NCBI GenBank assembly: GCA_944393255.1
Contig: CALXZP010000035.1
Location: 1-36,775, forward strand
Length of the DNA stretch: 36,775 nt
Origin: an uncultured Clostridia bacterium
Lineage (GTDB): Bacteria; Bacillota; Clostridia; UBA1381
Reading direction: 5' to 3'
Position numbers and translations under genes: made by a program. Below the pieces are notes generated by a model. The model saw only the letters and a list, made by a program, of their open reading frames with translations. It was not told the DNA's origin and made no database searches. Of the stretch, positions 7,899 to 15,607 are shown in pieces. Position 1 is the stretch's first letter; each line of letters starts with the position of its first letter.

Positions 7899-8474
7899 TC
7901 AGCCGAACGATATTTTTCCCGTTTTATCGTCCATTGACTCGACTATCGCAAGCGACTCAAGCTGTATGCCCTTTTCACGGAGCATTTTCCCTCCGGACTG
8001 CCAGCCCTTTTCTATAGCTATGCCTATCCCTTCTACCGTGGCTCCCGCAGCATCTATAAGCTCCAAAAGCCCCATCAGCGCACAGCCGTTGGCGAGGAAA
8101 TCATCGATTATAAGTACGTGGTCATCAGGACCGAGGTATTTCTTTGAAACTATTACCTCGTACGTCCTGTTATGCGTAAACGACTGTATATGCGTTACAT
8201 AGTTGTTCCCGTCAAGATTTACGCTCATGGACTTTTTTGCGAACACGACCGGCACGCCGAATTCCTTTGCGGCTATTGCCGCTATCCCTATCCCGCTGGC
8301 CTCTATAGTAAGGATCTTGTTTATAGGCCTGCCGGCAAAGCGGCGTTTCCACTCCTTTGCCATCTCCTCGAACAGGCCTATGTCCATCTGATGATTTATA
8401 AAACTGTCGACCTTGAGAACGTTTCCCGCTCTCACATGTCCGTCCTTTACTATCCTATCCTCTAATATCTTCAT
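7899..8474 (-). CDS. xpt: Xanthine phosphoribosyltransferase
   Basis: This 191-residue cytoplasmic enzyme converts xanthine and PRPP to XMP, feeding xanthine into guanine nucleotide synthesis. It has the PRPP-binding motif [11 protein letters not shown] (120-130) and the Xpt-specific segments [15 protein letters not shown] and [11 protein letters not shown]; length equals that of Bacillus Xpt. Its start overlaps the stop of the xanthine dehydrogenase large subunit as ATGA, so the two are translationally coupled. The operon can therefore send xanthine to salvage or to oxidation. I found no purine riboswitch directly before this gene. Confidence 0.93.
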   Translation of the reverse strand: MKILEDRIVKDGHVRAGNVLKVDSFINHQMDIGLFEEMAKEWKRRFAGRPINKILTIEASGIGIAAIAAKEFGVPVVFAKKSMSVNLDGNNYVTHIQSFTHNRTYEVIVSKKYLGPDDHVLIIDDFLANGCALMGLLELIDAAGATVEGIGIAIEKGWQSGGKMLREKGIQLESLAIVESMDDKTGKISFG

Positions 8475-10807
8475 AGCTTCTCCTTCAAACTCCGTATATT
8501 CCCCGTTTTTTCACGCTCCGCGAATGCCTCCGCTATCTGCTCGGGCGTTATAGGCAATTCGTAAAATCTCTTTCCCGCCGCATTATATAACGCGTCCGCT
8601 ATAGCGGGAGACGGTGTATTTATGACCACCTCGCCTATCGACTTTGCGCCGAACGGTCCTTCCTTTTCATAGCTGCTTTCAAATTCCACGTGTATGCGTC
8701 CTATATCTGCCCGCGACGGGATCTTATACTGCATAAACGAGCTTTCAAGCACCCGTCCGCCGCGGTAAGTCACATTCTCCGAAAGCGCCATGCCTATTCC
8801 CTGCATTATACCGCCTTCCGCCTGAACTCTTGCAAGGTTCGGATTTACCGGTGTTCCGCAGTCCACTACAGCATAGAAATTCACCACTCTTGTCTCGCCC
8901 GTTTCCTTATCCGTTTCCAATTCCGCAACGCCTGCCATAAACGGAGGAGGCGATATATCCGAAGAATGCGTTTTCGTCACGGCAAGAGTGTCACTGCTTC
9001 CGCACATGGACGCCGCGGCTATCTCAAACAGCTCCGCCGACCTGCTCTCATCAGCGGCGCTGTATACGCGCTTACCGTCAAAGAGGCATTCGTCAGCCCC
9101 GAGCCCGATAAGCTCCGCTCCAAGCCTGATTATCCTGTCACGCAGCTCGTTGGCGCACAGCTCTACCGCTTTTCCCGTAACATACATCGTGCTGGAGGCA
9201 TACGATCCGGAGTCGTACGGGGATATATCGGTATCCGCCCCGAAAACCGCGATATCGTCAACGCTGCATTCGAGTACCTCCGCCGCGACCTGCGCAAGCG
9301 TGGTATCGCAGCCCGTGCCCATATCCGCCGCGCCTATCGTGAGCGTATAGAACCCGGTCTCGTTCAGCTTGAGTATCGCCGAGCCCACGTCAACGCTCGT
9401 TATTCCCGAGCCCTGCATGGACAGTCCCAGCCCGACGCTTCGCACCTTGCCGTTTCCCATATCCCGCGCCGGATACTTCTCATCCCAGCCCGACATCTCT
9501 TTTACCCTGGCAAGACAGCGGTCGAGCGCACAGCTCGTATTCATCTGTCCGTAATACGCGGGCATGAGCTCGCCCTCATGTGTGATATTCATTTCACGAA
9601 CAGCCGCCGGATCCATGCCCAGCTCCGACGCCAGCTCGTTCACCGCCGATTCGACGGCAAACAGTCCCTGCGTTGCGCCGTAGCCGCGGTAAGCTCCGGC
9701 CGACATATGATTTGTATACACAACGTCGCTTATGAACCTGAACGCCTCGGCGGTGCCGTAAAGCGGTATAGACTTATGCCCGGACAGTCCGACCGTAGTC
9801 GGGCCGTGTTCGCCGTACGCGCCGGTATTGGAAAGCGTGTACAAGTCTATGCCGCGTATCCTGCCGTCCTTCATCGCTCCCAGCCTTACATGCAGCTCCA
9901 TCTCATGTCTCGGGCTTGAGGCTGTCATCGACTCGTACCTTGAAAATATTATCTTAGACGGCTTTTTTGTTTTCCACGTCACAAATGCCGGATATATCTC
10001 AGATACCGAGGTCTGCTTGGCGCCGAAGCCTCCGCCTATGCGCGGTTTTATGACTCTGACCATGGATTTCGGTATACCGAGCGCGTTCGCTATTATCCTG
10101 CGGCAGTGAAAAACTATCTGCGTTGAGCTTACAACGTTCAGCCGCCCGTATGTATCTATAGTGCAGAATGTGCGGAAGGTCTCCATCATAGCCTGCTGCA
10201 CAGCCTTTGTATGGTATACTCTGTCTATGATTATATCCGACCCTGCAAGCGCGCCGTCTATATCTCCGGCAGAACACTCGTCATGCGCGCAGAGATTGCG
10301 CTTGTTATCGGCGCCCACAGGAGCCATGCTTATCCAGTTATCCTCGGGATGCACCAAGACCGCCGCGTCCTTGGCGAGCCTGAAATCGAGTATGGGGTCA
10401 AGTTTCTTATATTTGACCTTTATCAGCGAAAGAGCCTTGTCAACACACTTTTCATTCTCTCCCGCGACTATCGCAGCAACGTCTCCCACAAACCGAACAT
10501 GCCTGTCGAGTATGAGCCTGTCATAAGGGCTTGCCTCCGGGTAGGTCTGACCGGCACAGGTAAACCGTTTTCCGTTCTGATCGACGTCCTTCCATGTATA
10601 TATTGCCTCTATGCCGGGCACTTTTGCGGCAATATCCGTATTTATCTCCTCTATCTCCGCATTCGGGTAGGGCGAGCGCAGCAGCTTCACTATAAGACAA
10701 TCTGACGGCGCTATATCGTCGGTGTAGACCGGAGCTCCCATCAGCAGCTGCATGGCGTCCTTTTTCCGGATAGGCTTATTTACAGCCTTCATTTCTGCTT
10801 TTTCCAT
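8471..10807 (-). CDS. xdhA: Xanthine dehydrogenase molybdopterin-binding subunit
   Basis: This 778-residue subunit carries the molybdenum-cofactor active site of a xanthine dehydrogenase-family hydroxylase. Visible motifs are the N-terminal VYTDDI substrate-entry domain, [11 protein letters not shown] (cofactor loop), [14 protein letters not shown], and the C-terminal [10 protein letters not shown] in which Glu726 corresponds to the catalytic glutamate. The family also includes nicotinate, purine and selenium-dependent hydroxylases, so xanthine is inferred mainly from the adjacent xpt. The ATG at 10807 follows GAGGAGTATCTGAA and overlaps the iron-sulfur subunit gene by 19 bases. The gene order FAD, Fe-S, Mo subunit, with separate polypeptides, is the usual bacterial arrangement. 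No cofactor insertion or sulfuration gene (XdhC type) is in the window. Confidence 0.9.
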   Translation of the reverse strand: MEKAEMKAVNKPIRKKDAMQLLMGAPVYTDDIAPSDCLIVKLLRSPYPNAEIEEINTDIAAKVPGIEAIYTWKDVDQNGKRFTCAGQTYPEASPYDRLILDRHVRFVGDVAAIVAGENEKCVDKALSLIKVKYKKLDPILDFRLAKDAAVLVHPEDNWISMAPVGADNKRNLCAHDECSAGDIDGALAGSDIIIDRVYHTKAVQQAMMETFRTFCTIDTYGRLNVVSSTQIVFHCRRIIANALGIPKSMVRVIKPRIGGGFGAKQTSVSEIYPAFVTWKTKKPSKIIFSRYESMTASSPRHEMELHVRLGAMKDGRIRGIDLYTLSNTGAYGEHGPTTVGLSGHKSIPLYGTAEAFRFISDVVYTNHMSAGAYRGYGATQGLFAVESAVNELASELGMDPAAVREMNITHEGELMPAYYGQMNTSCALDRCLARVKEMSGWDEKYPARDMGNGKVRSVGLGLSMQGSGITSVDVGSAILKLNETGFYTLTIGAADMGTGCDTTLAQVAAEVLECSVDDIAVFGADTDISPYDSGSYASSTMYVTGKAVELCANELRDRIIRLGAELIGLGADECLFDGKRVYSAADESRSAELFEIAAASMCGSSDTLAVTKTHSSDISPPPFMAGVAELETDKETGETRVVNFYAVVDCGTPVNPNLARVQAEGGIMQGIGMALSENVTYRGGRVLESSFMQYKIPSRADIGRIHVEFESSYEKEGPFGAKSIGEVVINTPSPAIADALYNAAGKRFYELPITPEQIAEAFAEREKTGNIRSLKEKL

Positions 10808-11247
10808 TTCAGATACTCCTCTATACCTCTGAGCTGACCTTCATAGCCGGAGCAGCGGCAGAGATTTCCCGCAAGATACTCCTTTATCTTTTCCTCTGAC
10901 GGCGACGGATCTTCCCTGAACAGAGCAATCGCATTCATAACGAAGCCCGGATTGCAAAATCCGCATTGCTCCGCGCCCTGGTCGGCTATAAATCCGGCAA
11001 ATTCCTCCGCCTCGCCGCGCAGACCTTCAAGCGTAGTAACGCTCCTGCCGTCCGCCCGCGCCGCAAGCACCGAGCAGGAAAGCACCGGCTTATCGTCCAG
11101 AAATACCGTGCAAAGCCCGCAGTTGGACGTTTCACAGCCGCGCTTCACGCTGAGGCATCCATGGGAACGGAGATAGTCTATAAGCATCATATCGGCGTCT
11201 ATCTCATCCCGCAGCTTTTTTCCGTTTACTGTAATTTCTATATTCAT
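10789..11247 (-). CDS. xdhC: Xanthine dehydrogenase [2Fe-2S] subunit
   Basis: This 152-residue electron-transfer subunit binds two [2Fe-2S] clusters. The plant-ferredoxin-type cluster uses Cys38, Cys43, Cys46 and Cys58 (GCETSNCGLC and a later SCS); the second uses Cys95, Cys98, Cys130 and Cys132 (CGFC and CRC). All eight ligands are present. It passes electrons from the molybdenum centre to the FAD subunit. The start at 11247 overlaps the FAD-subunit stop as ATGA and has GGAGGCGGG upstream. In some genomes this subunit is called XdhC, a name also used for an unrelated maturation factor. Confidence 0.92.
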   Translation of the reverse strand: MNIEITVNGKKLRDEIDADMMLIDYLRSHGCLSVKRGCETSNCGLCTVFLDDKPVLSCSVLAARADGRSVTTLEGLRGEAEEFAGFIADQGAEQCGFCNPGFVMNAIALFREDPSPSEEKIKEYLAGNLCRCSGYEGQLRGIEEYLKWKKQK

Positions 11248-12032
11248 TTACTGCCCGCCTCCTTCGCCAGCTCGGCGCAGACGCGCTTTGTCAGCACGCC
11301 GGCAAGATGTTTCCTGTATTCAGCTCCGGCGCGCAGATTGCTGCCGGTAACGATCTTTTCGCAGACGTCCGCCGAAACTCTTTCCGCCGCAGCCGGACTG
11401 CCGGGATCCGTTTCATAGTCAAAGCATACAGCCCTGCCCGGTCTCGCTCCGACGGCGAGCGTAAGCTTTCCTCCCCCATATGCTCCCGCGCAGGTCAGAA
11501 CGGGAATATCGGTTGCGGTATTTCGCACCGACTTATATGAGAACACCGAACCGTCCTTTTTCACTGTTATACGTACCAATATATCGTTATCCGGTCTCAT
11601 CCCTGCAAATTCCCTTATAGGAACAAGTCCGCCCTTATACAGCTCCGCGTGTGCGTCGAGCACCGAAAACAGCGTCAGCACATCGGAAAATCCGTATCTG
11701 CCGTAAATACTGCCCCCAACTGTGGCAAGGTTCCGGAACTGTACTCCTACAATATGCCGGACCGCCTCCCGCGCCGCGCCGCAGGTGTATCCGTTAAACC
11801 CCGCATGAGTTTCCATATCCCGCAATGCGGTCATACAGCCTATAGAAAATCCATCGTCCGTTTCCTCTATCCGGTCAAGTCCAAGCCCGGACAGATCTAT
11901 TGCCGTGTTGATACGAATATCCTCCATTTTCAGCCAGAGCATCCCGCCTATTATCTTGTTTGTCCGCTTTTGGTTCAGCTCCCACGCTTCCTCAAGACTT
12001 TCGGCTCTTTTGTAATTTGCTACCGACAGCAT
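11244..12032 (-). CDS. xdhB: Xanthine dehydrogenase FAD-binding subunit
   Basis: This 262-residue subunit has the CO-dehydrogenase flavoprotein / PCMH-type FAD fold: NKIIGGMLWLKM near the N-terminus and ATVGGSIYGRYGFSDV, a variant of the conserved TIGGN-type FAD loop. It takes electrons from the iron-sulfur subunit and reduces NAD+. The reading frame extends upstream to 12104, but the ATG at 12032 is preferred because AAGGAGTGA sits at good spacing and residue alignment then starts with the family's MLSVANYKRAESLEEA. It is the first gene of the operon, behind a roughly 195-base structured leader. Confidence 0.88.
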   Translation of the reverse strand: MLSVANYKRAESLEEAWELNQKRTNKIIGGMLWLKMEDIRINTAIDLSGLGLDRIEETDDGFSIGCMTALRDMETHAGFNGYTCGAAREAVRHIVGVQFRNLATVGGSIYGRYGFSDVLTLFSVLDAHAELYKGGLVPIREFAGMRPDNDILVRITVKKDGSVFSYKSVRNTATDIPVLTCAGAYGGGKLTLAVGARPGRAVCFDYETDPGSPAAAERVSADVCEKIVTGSNLRAGAEYRKHLAGVLTKRVCAELAKEAGSK

Positions 12033-12228
12033 ATGGCTATCACTCCTTTTCCGCCGCCGGCTGCGGCATATTCTTGCGTCTCTTGACAGTATGATGCCGA
12101 ACAACAGATAAATGAACGCTTTGATAACTCACCGTTCTTTGTATTCACCGTCATACGCCTTTCCGCTGCGGCATACGCCGCAGGCTCCCCTTGATGCTCC
12201 GTCCGCCAAAGCAGACGGGATTATATAA
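12033..12228 (-). promoter_or_regulatory. Structured 5' leader of the xanthine dehydrogenase operon
   Basis: Between the predicted transcription start (near 12228) and the first start codon lie about 195 non-coding bases with strong stem potential. One hairpin is 12199-12206 with 12211-12218 (8 base pairs, CAAA/TTTG loop). Another is CTGCGGC/GCCGCAG (12166-12172 with 12177-12183). A GCCT/AGGC closing stem and a direct repeat of GGCGTATG are also visible. It does not match the conserved core of the purine riboswitch as I know it. It could be an uncharacterised cis-regulatory RNA or simply a structured leader. Confidence 0.4.
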
Positions 12229-12233
12229 ATATA

Positions 12234-12262
12234 ATTTTATTATAAAATCATGGATTTGTAAA
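12234..12262 (-). promoter_or_regulatory. Candidate sigma-A promoter of the xanthine operon
   Basis: On the minus strand TTTACA (12257-12262), 17 bases and TAAAAT (12234-12239) are correctly spaced. Surrounding DNA is very AT-rich, so other -10-like hexamers exist nearby. Confidence 0.5.
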
Positions 12263-12490
12263 TAGAAAATAAAAAAAAAGTCGAAAAATAATTTATATGC
12301 CTGAATTTGACTATTGATGCAAAGAATTGCTCCCGCATAACTGTTAACACCGGAACCACAAAAACCACAAAACATTCAAACAACAGCTATACCCTCCGCT
12401 CGTCCTTCAATGGATCCGGCATCCCTCGGCGAGAAAGCAAAATGCAAGCATGTATTATTGATAAATTCATAAGCATCTCACGGACGCACG
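12263..12490. other. Non-coding region between xdh operon and RHH gene
   Basis: Short open frames here (for example 12307-12516 rightward and the upstream part of 12151-12375 leftward) lack ribosome binding sites and recognisable protein character. I see no convincing terminator for the RHH gene and no RNA gene. Confidence 0.4.
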
Positions 12491-12673
12491 TTAGCTTATC
12501 TCGACATAATCTATAGCTGATTCAAGTATTATATTTATGAGTTCATTTCTTGAACGATTGCTGTCCTCAGACAGCTTATCTATTTTTAACAGAGTGTTCT
12601 CTTTGATCCTTACAGAAATGATTTTATATCCATCATCGCCCTTTTTCGCGATCTTGATAGTTTTATTGACCAT
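12491..12673 (-). CDS. Small ribbon-helix-helix DNA-binding protein
   Basis: This 60-residue protein looks like an Arc/CopG-type ribbon-helix-helix protein: a basic N-terminus, a beta strand with alternating residues (YKIISVRIKENTLLKI) and two helices, the second starting SRNELINIILESAI. The ATG at 12673 follows GAGGTGA with good spacing. Such proteins bind DNA as dimers and often act as antitoxins or plasmid/transposon regulators, but no toxin gene adjoins it. It diverges from the TM2 gene across about 390 AT-rich bases and could regulate the strong promoter there. Function unknown. Confidence 0.75.
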   Translation of the reverse strand: MVNKTIKIAKKGDDGYKIISVRIKENTLLKIDKLSEDSNRSRNELINIILESAIDYVEIS

Positions 12674-12771
12674 TATATTTCACCTCTCTGTTTAATATTA
12701 TATATTATTATTCTGCAAAACAATATATTCATATTATATTCATGTTATAATATAATTATATTATAAAAGTA

Positions 12772-12800
12772 TTGACTTCGCTAAAGTTTAGTGCTATAAT
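12772..12800 (+). promoter_or_regulatory. Strong sigma-A promoter upstream of the TM2 gene
   Basis: TTGACT (12772-12777), a 17-base spacer and TATAAT (12795-12800) match the sigma-A consensus closely. Transcription would begin near 12807, leaving about 250 bases before the TM2 start codon. Confidence 0.8.
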
Positions 12801-12806
12801 AAATAC

Positions 12807-13059
12807 AACAAATAACCATGACAAAATTATTTAAACTGACCGCTCTCTTGATTTTATTCATGGTTATGATAGACTTATAAAAAGGGGGAATGTCCATATT
12901 TACATGATCAACAATATTGACAGCAGTCGTTAACTAAACAAATATAATGATGAATGCAAAACACGGCAGCATACTATAAAATACAAAAGATCAGTAATAT
13001 CAGTATTTTTGTGATATGAACAAACACTTCACGCTGCCTAATAAACACAGGAGGTTTTT
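12807..13059 (+). promoter_or_regulatory. Long 5' leader of the TM2 gene with stem and micro-ORF
   Basis: The leader contains a perfect 10-base inverted repeat (12813-12822 with 12858-12867) and a further GGCAGC/GCTGCC pair flanking about 60 bases near its 3' end. A 20-codon frame at 12818-12880 begins inside the first arm of the inverted repeat. The rest is AT-rich and holds only frames of under ten codons. Whether the leader controls TM2 expression or encodes a separate short RNA is unknown. Confidence 0.4.
12818..12880 (+). CDS. Possible 20-residue hydrophobic peptide
   Basis: An ATG about 11 bases after the predicted transcription start opens a frame encoding MTKLFKLTALLILFMVMIDL, a lysine-bearing hydrophobic peptide like small membrane peptides. 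There is no Shine-Dalgarno sequence, and the start codon lies inside a 10-base inverted repeat that could hide it. It may be a leader peptide, a type I toxin-like peptide or chance. Confidence is low. Confidence 0.2.
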   Translation: MTKLFKLTALLILFMVMIDL

Positions 13060-13311
13060 ATGGAAAACAATGTACAGATCAATGAACAATGGCCGGTCAA
13101 AAGCAAAACGGCCGCAGGATTATTTGGTATCTTTTTGGGTGGTCTCGGAATACATAAATTTTATTTGCATAAGATAGGTATGGGTATTTTGTATTTAGTT
13201 TTTTGCTTGACAGGCATACCTGCAATAGTGGGATTGATTGAAGGGATAATATATCTTTGTACAGATGATGAAACATTTCAATTAAAACATCATGTCAGAA
13301 TAAAGCATTAA
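13060..13311 (+). CDS. TM2 domain membrane protein
   Basis: This 83-residue protein has a TM2 domain: a first membrane helix beginning KTAAGLFGIFLGGLGIHKFYL, the conserved GIHKFYLHKIGMGILYL turn, and a second helix ending in the family's cytoplasmic segment with GLIEGIIYLCT. TM2 proteins are small double-spanning membrane proteins of unclear biochemical role. The ATG follows CAGGAGG. It is preceded by a long leader and followed by a terminator, so it is probably monocistronic. Confidence 0.88.
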   Translation: MENNVQINEQWPVKSKTAAGLFGIFLGGLGIHKFYLHKIGMGILYLVFCLTGIPAIVGLIEGIIYLCTDDETFQLKHHVRIKH

Positions 13312-13337
13312 ACGGATTTTTAAGACAAATAAACATT

Positions 13338-13379
13338 AAGGGAACATACGGTTTAGTTCGCATGTTCTCATCATTTTTT
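13338..13379 (+). terminator. Intrinsic terminator of the TM2 gene
   Basis: GGGAACAT (from 13340) pairs with ATGTTCTC (to 13369), allowing one G-T pair, and a run of six T residues follows at 13374-13379. It lies about 30 bases after the stop codon. Confidence 0.65.
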
Positions 13380-13445
13380 AATACCTGTTGTCAAACATTA
13401 AAATTCTGTGAAATTATTGCATTAAACAATAATTGTCAAAAAGAA

Positions 13446-13491
13446 AACAAAAAGAGACGGTGCACGGTATCAAACCATACATCGTCTCTTT
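13446..13491 (-). terminator. Intrinsic terminator after rpmF
   Basis: AAAGAGACG (13451-13459) and CGTCTCTTT (13483-13491) form a 9-base stem; on the minus strand it runs into TTTTTG. It lies about 20 bases past the rpmF stop and would end the ribosomal protein block. Confidence 0.85.
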
Positions 13492-13509
13492 ATCATATCC
13501 AAGCCGAAA

Positions 13510-13689
13510 TCAATCCTCAACCTTGATAACTTCTTTACCCTTGTACTGTCCGCAATTCGGACAAACTCTGTGAGGCATTTTCAAAGCGTGGCACTGCGGG
13601 CACTCCACCAGATCGGGTGCAGTGAGCTTCCAGTTAGCACGTCTTTTATCTCTTCTGGCTTTTGACGTTTTATTCTTAGGTACTGCCAT
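13510..13689 (-). CDS. rpmF: 50S ribosomal protein L32
   Basis: This 59-residue protein, a component of the large ribosomal subunit, starts [20 protein letters not shown] as L32 proteins do. Cysteines 30, 33, 43 and 46 (CPQC and CPNC) form a complete zinc ribbon, so it is the zinc-containing form. The ATG at 13689 follows GGAGGTGTAATC. It lies directly downstream of the DUF177 (YceD) gene, an arrangement conserved in many bacteria. Confidence 0.95.
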   Translation of the reverse strand: MAVPKNKTSKARRDKRRANWKLTAPDLVECPQCHALKMPHRVCPNCGQYKGKEVIKVED

Positions 13690-13737
13690 GATTACACCTC
13701 CATAATAATTCTACTCTAATCCCATGCAGCTCCGGAA

Positions 13738-14259
13738 TCATTCATCCTTCTGCTGCGCCAGTATATCCGCAAGAGCCTGCCATCTCGGGTCTATCTGCTC
13801 ACGGCTGCAGCCGCAGTCGCCTTCGTTCAGATCGTGACCGCATACCGGGCACAAGCCCCTGCAGTCCTCCGAACACAGATATCTTCCCGACAGCTCCATC
13901 AGAAATCTGTCATGTACGATCGGATCAAGCTCTACCTCATGTCCTTCAAACAGTATGACGTCCTCATCCTCCGGCTGCTCTTTATCAGTATCGGAGCGCG
14001 ACAGGAATTCTTCGATATCAAAATCCACATCGGCTCTTATCTCCTTAAGACAGCGCGAGCATTCGGTTTTCATACTGCCCGATACATGTATATCAAGCGT
14101 GAGCGTCTGACCGTTATTGTATATCTCACCCTTAACGGCAAGCGGTTCTTCAAACGTATACGACTCGCCAAGGAATCCGGCGCTGTCAAAACCGACGCTG
14201 CCGTTTACTGCAACGCTCGCACCGGCGACCTTCATGATCGCTGAAACATCGACTTTCAT
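13738..14259 (-). CDS. yceD: DUF177 (YceD-family) protein
   Basis: This 173-residue protein matches the DUF177/YceD family, linked to 23S rRNA accumulation and ribosome assembly. It has the family's beta-rich N-terminal half with a CSRC motif, the EE(D)-rich VILFEGHEVELDPIVHDRFLM-type segment split around residue 110, and the C-terminal cysteine cluster CSEDCRGLCPVCG then DCGC. The ATG at 14259 follows AGGAAGG. A GTG at 14286 is in frame but less likely. The pairing with rpmF supports the call; both probably extend the rplJ-rplL transcript. Confidence 0.88.
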   Translation of the reverse strand: MKVDVSAIMKVAGASVAVNGSVGFDSAGFLGESYTFEEPLAVKGEIYNNGQTLTLDIHVSGSMKTECSRCLKEIRADVDFDIEEFLSRSDTDKEQPEDEDVILFEGHEVELDPIVHDRFLMELSGRYLCSEDCRGLCPVCGHDLNEGDCGCSREQIDPRWQALADILAQQKDE

Positions 14260-14318
14260 TACAATCTTCCTTCCTAAGCTCCTCACGTCTGCGGATCCCG
14301 CTGAAAATCAGAGTATTA

Positions 14319-14690
14319 TTACTTCAATTCAACCTTAGCGCCTGCCTCTTCAAGCTCAGCCTTCATCTTCTGAGCTTCCTCTGTCGGAACGGCTTCCTTA
14401 ACTGTTCCCGGAGCGCCGTCTACAAGAGCCTTTGCTTCCTTAAGACCGAGACCTGTGAGTGACTTAACAACCTTTATAACGTTCATCTTCGAAGCGCCTA
14501 CCTCAGCGAGAACTACGTCGAATTCCGACTTCTCCTCAGCTGCTGCCGCACCGTCAGCCGCGCCGCCTGCTACCATTACCGGAGCAGCTGCGCTTACGCC
14601 GAACTCTTCTTCCATAAGCTTTACAAGCTCTGCAACTTCAAGTAACTTTAATTCCTTTATTGAATCAAGGATCGCATTTACATCTGCCAT
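14319..14690 (-). CDS. rplL: 50S ribosomal protein L7/L12
   Basis: This 123-residue stalk protein recruits translation factors to the ribosome. The N-terminal dimerisation helix ([20 protein letters not shown]), the Ala-rich hinge (about 36-53) and the C-terminal domain with [23 protein letters not shown] sequence and a final KVELK are all present. The ATG follows AGGAGGAAAATAA. It follows rplJ by about 40 bases. Only 60 bases separate it from DUF177 downstream; rpoB, the usual next gene in this cluster, is not there. Confidence 0.96.
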   Translation of the reverse strand: MADVNAILDSIKELKLLEVAELVKLMEEEFGVSAAAPVMVAGGAADGAAAAEEKSEFDVVLAEVGASKMNVIKVVKSLTGLGLKEAKALVDGAPGTVKEAVPTEEAQKMKAELEEAGAKVELK

Positions 14691-14733
14691 TTTATTTTCC
14701 TCCTAATTAATACACTTATTCAAAAATTTTTGA

Positions 14734-15336
14734 TCATTCAGCCGGAGCTTCCTCTGCCGGAGCCTCAGCCTGTGCCTCTTCTGCCGGAGCCTCCTCCGCA
14801 GGAGCAGCCTCTGCAGCCTTCTTTGCGATAAGATCAGCTATTTCCTCTCCGCCGTCAACGACCGCCGCAAGCAATCTTGCAAGGCCGCTTACCGGTGAGA
14901 GCATGCTGCCCATCATCTTAGCTATCAATGTTTCCATATTCGGCGTAGCCGCGAGCTTCTTGACCTCGTCAAGGCTCATTACAGCGCCGTCCATGAAACC
15001 GCCCTTTATTTCGAGCTTATCGTTTGTCTTTGCGAAATCCGCAATGACCTTAGCCGGTGCTACAGCGTCCTCTTCCGATACGGCAAGAGCTGTAGGTCCG
15101 TGCAATACCTCGTCAAGACCTTCTATGCCCGCCTCTTCAACGGCACGCTTTAAGATCTTGTTCTTGATAACAAAATACTTAACGTTAGCTTCACGAAGCT
15201 TATTCCGCAGTTCTGTATCCTCGGCAACGTTAAGGCCTCTGTAATCTACCAATACACCCGTCTGTGTGTTCTTGATAAGCTCTGCCGCTTCCGCTACCTG
15301 CGCCTGCTTCGCTTCCAGAATCTTTGCGTTTGGCAT
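14734..15336 (-). CDS. rplJ: 50S ribosomal protein L10
   Basis: This 200-residue protein anchors the L7/L12 dimers to 23S rRNA. The body matches L10 (MPNAKILEAKQAQVAEA..., VDYRGLNVAEDTELRNKLRE), and residues about 170-200 form an Ala/Pro/Glu-rich tail made of imperfect APAEE repeats, longer than in many L10 proteins. The ATG at 15336 follows AACAGGAGGTGAAAA; an in-frame GTG at 15366 is unlikely. It has its own promoter and L10 leader, and is expected to be repressed by the L10-L12 complex. Confidence 0.95.
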   Translation of the reverse strand: MPNAKILEAKQAQVAEAAELIKNTQTGVLVDYRGLNVAEDTELRNKLREANVKYFVIKNKILKRAVEEAGIEGLDEVLHGPTALAVSEEDAVAPAKVIADFAKTNDKLEIKGGFMDGAVMSLDEVKKLAATPNMETLIAKMMGSMLSPVSGLARLLAAVVDGGEEIADLIAKKAAEAAPAEEAPAEEAQAEAPAEEAPAE

Positions 15337-15395
15337 TATGTTTTCACCTCCTGTTAAATTCTGCACGTCTTTTTATGCATAATAAAAGACTCTTT

Positions 15396-15483
15396 ACCGC
15401 AGACGAAAAGAGCCATAACATTCATAGGAATATTTATACCTCGGTGGGACTTACGGATCTCTCCTGCCGACTGTCTACGGTCT
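15396..15483 (-). ncRNA. Ribosomal protein L10 leader
   Basis: The mRNA leader of rplJ has the features of the L10 leader known from Bacillus. ACCGTAGAC at its 5' end (complement of 15473-15481) pairs with GTCTGCGGT at its 3' end (complement of 15396-15404), and the conserved CCGAGGT sits between them. L10 bound with L12 recognises this structure and lowers expression of rplJ and rplL. Confidence 0.85.
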
Positions 15484-15495
15484 GTCAACTCAAAT

Positions 15496-15524
15496 AGTAT
15501 ATCACATATACAGCGAGTTGTCAA
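15496..15524 (-). promoter_or_regulatory. Sigma-A promoter of rplJ-rplL
   Basis: On the minus strand TTGACA (15519-15524), 17 bases and TATACT (15496-15501) lie directly upstream of the L10 leader. It gives rplJ-rplL transcription independent of the upstream genes. Confidence 0.8.
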
Positions 15525-15549
15525 GTATTATTTTCAATTTTTTTATCTG

Positions 15550-15586
15550 TTTTTTTCCGCGGAGCGTAATTCTCCGCGGAAAAAAA
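15550..15586. repeat. 15-base inverted repeat between rplA and rplJ
   Basis: TTTTTTTCCGCGGAG (15550-15564) and its exact complement CTCCGCGGAAAAAAA (15572-15586) are separated by 7 bases. In either direction the T run comes before the stem and the A run after it, so it lacks the trailing T tract of an ordinary terminator. It may protect or process the rplA 3' end. Confidence 0.7.
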
Positions 15587-15607
15587 CATAACATCATCCT
15601 TTATCTG

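Noticed and set aside
8690..9919. Rightward 409-codon frame inside xdhA
   Set aside because: Antisense shadow with Arg-rich composition; the leftward xanthine dehydrogenase frame has intact family motifs.
12033..12228. Purine riboswitch before the xanthine operon
   Set aside because: The conserved junction segments of the purine aptamer were not found on the coding strand; only unassigned hairpins are present.
12151..12375. Leftward 74-codon frame between the xanthine operon and the RHH gene
   Set aside because: It covers the structured leader and promoter, has no ribosome binding site and a low-complexity sequence.
12917..12948. Second promoter (TTGACA and TATAAT) within the TM2 leader
   Set aside because: The spacing between the two hexamers is about 20 bases, too long for a normal sigma-A promoter.
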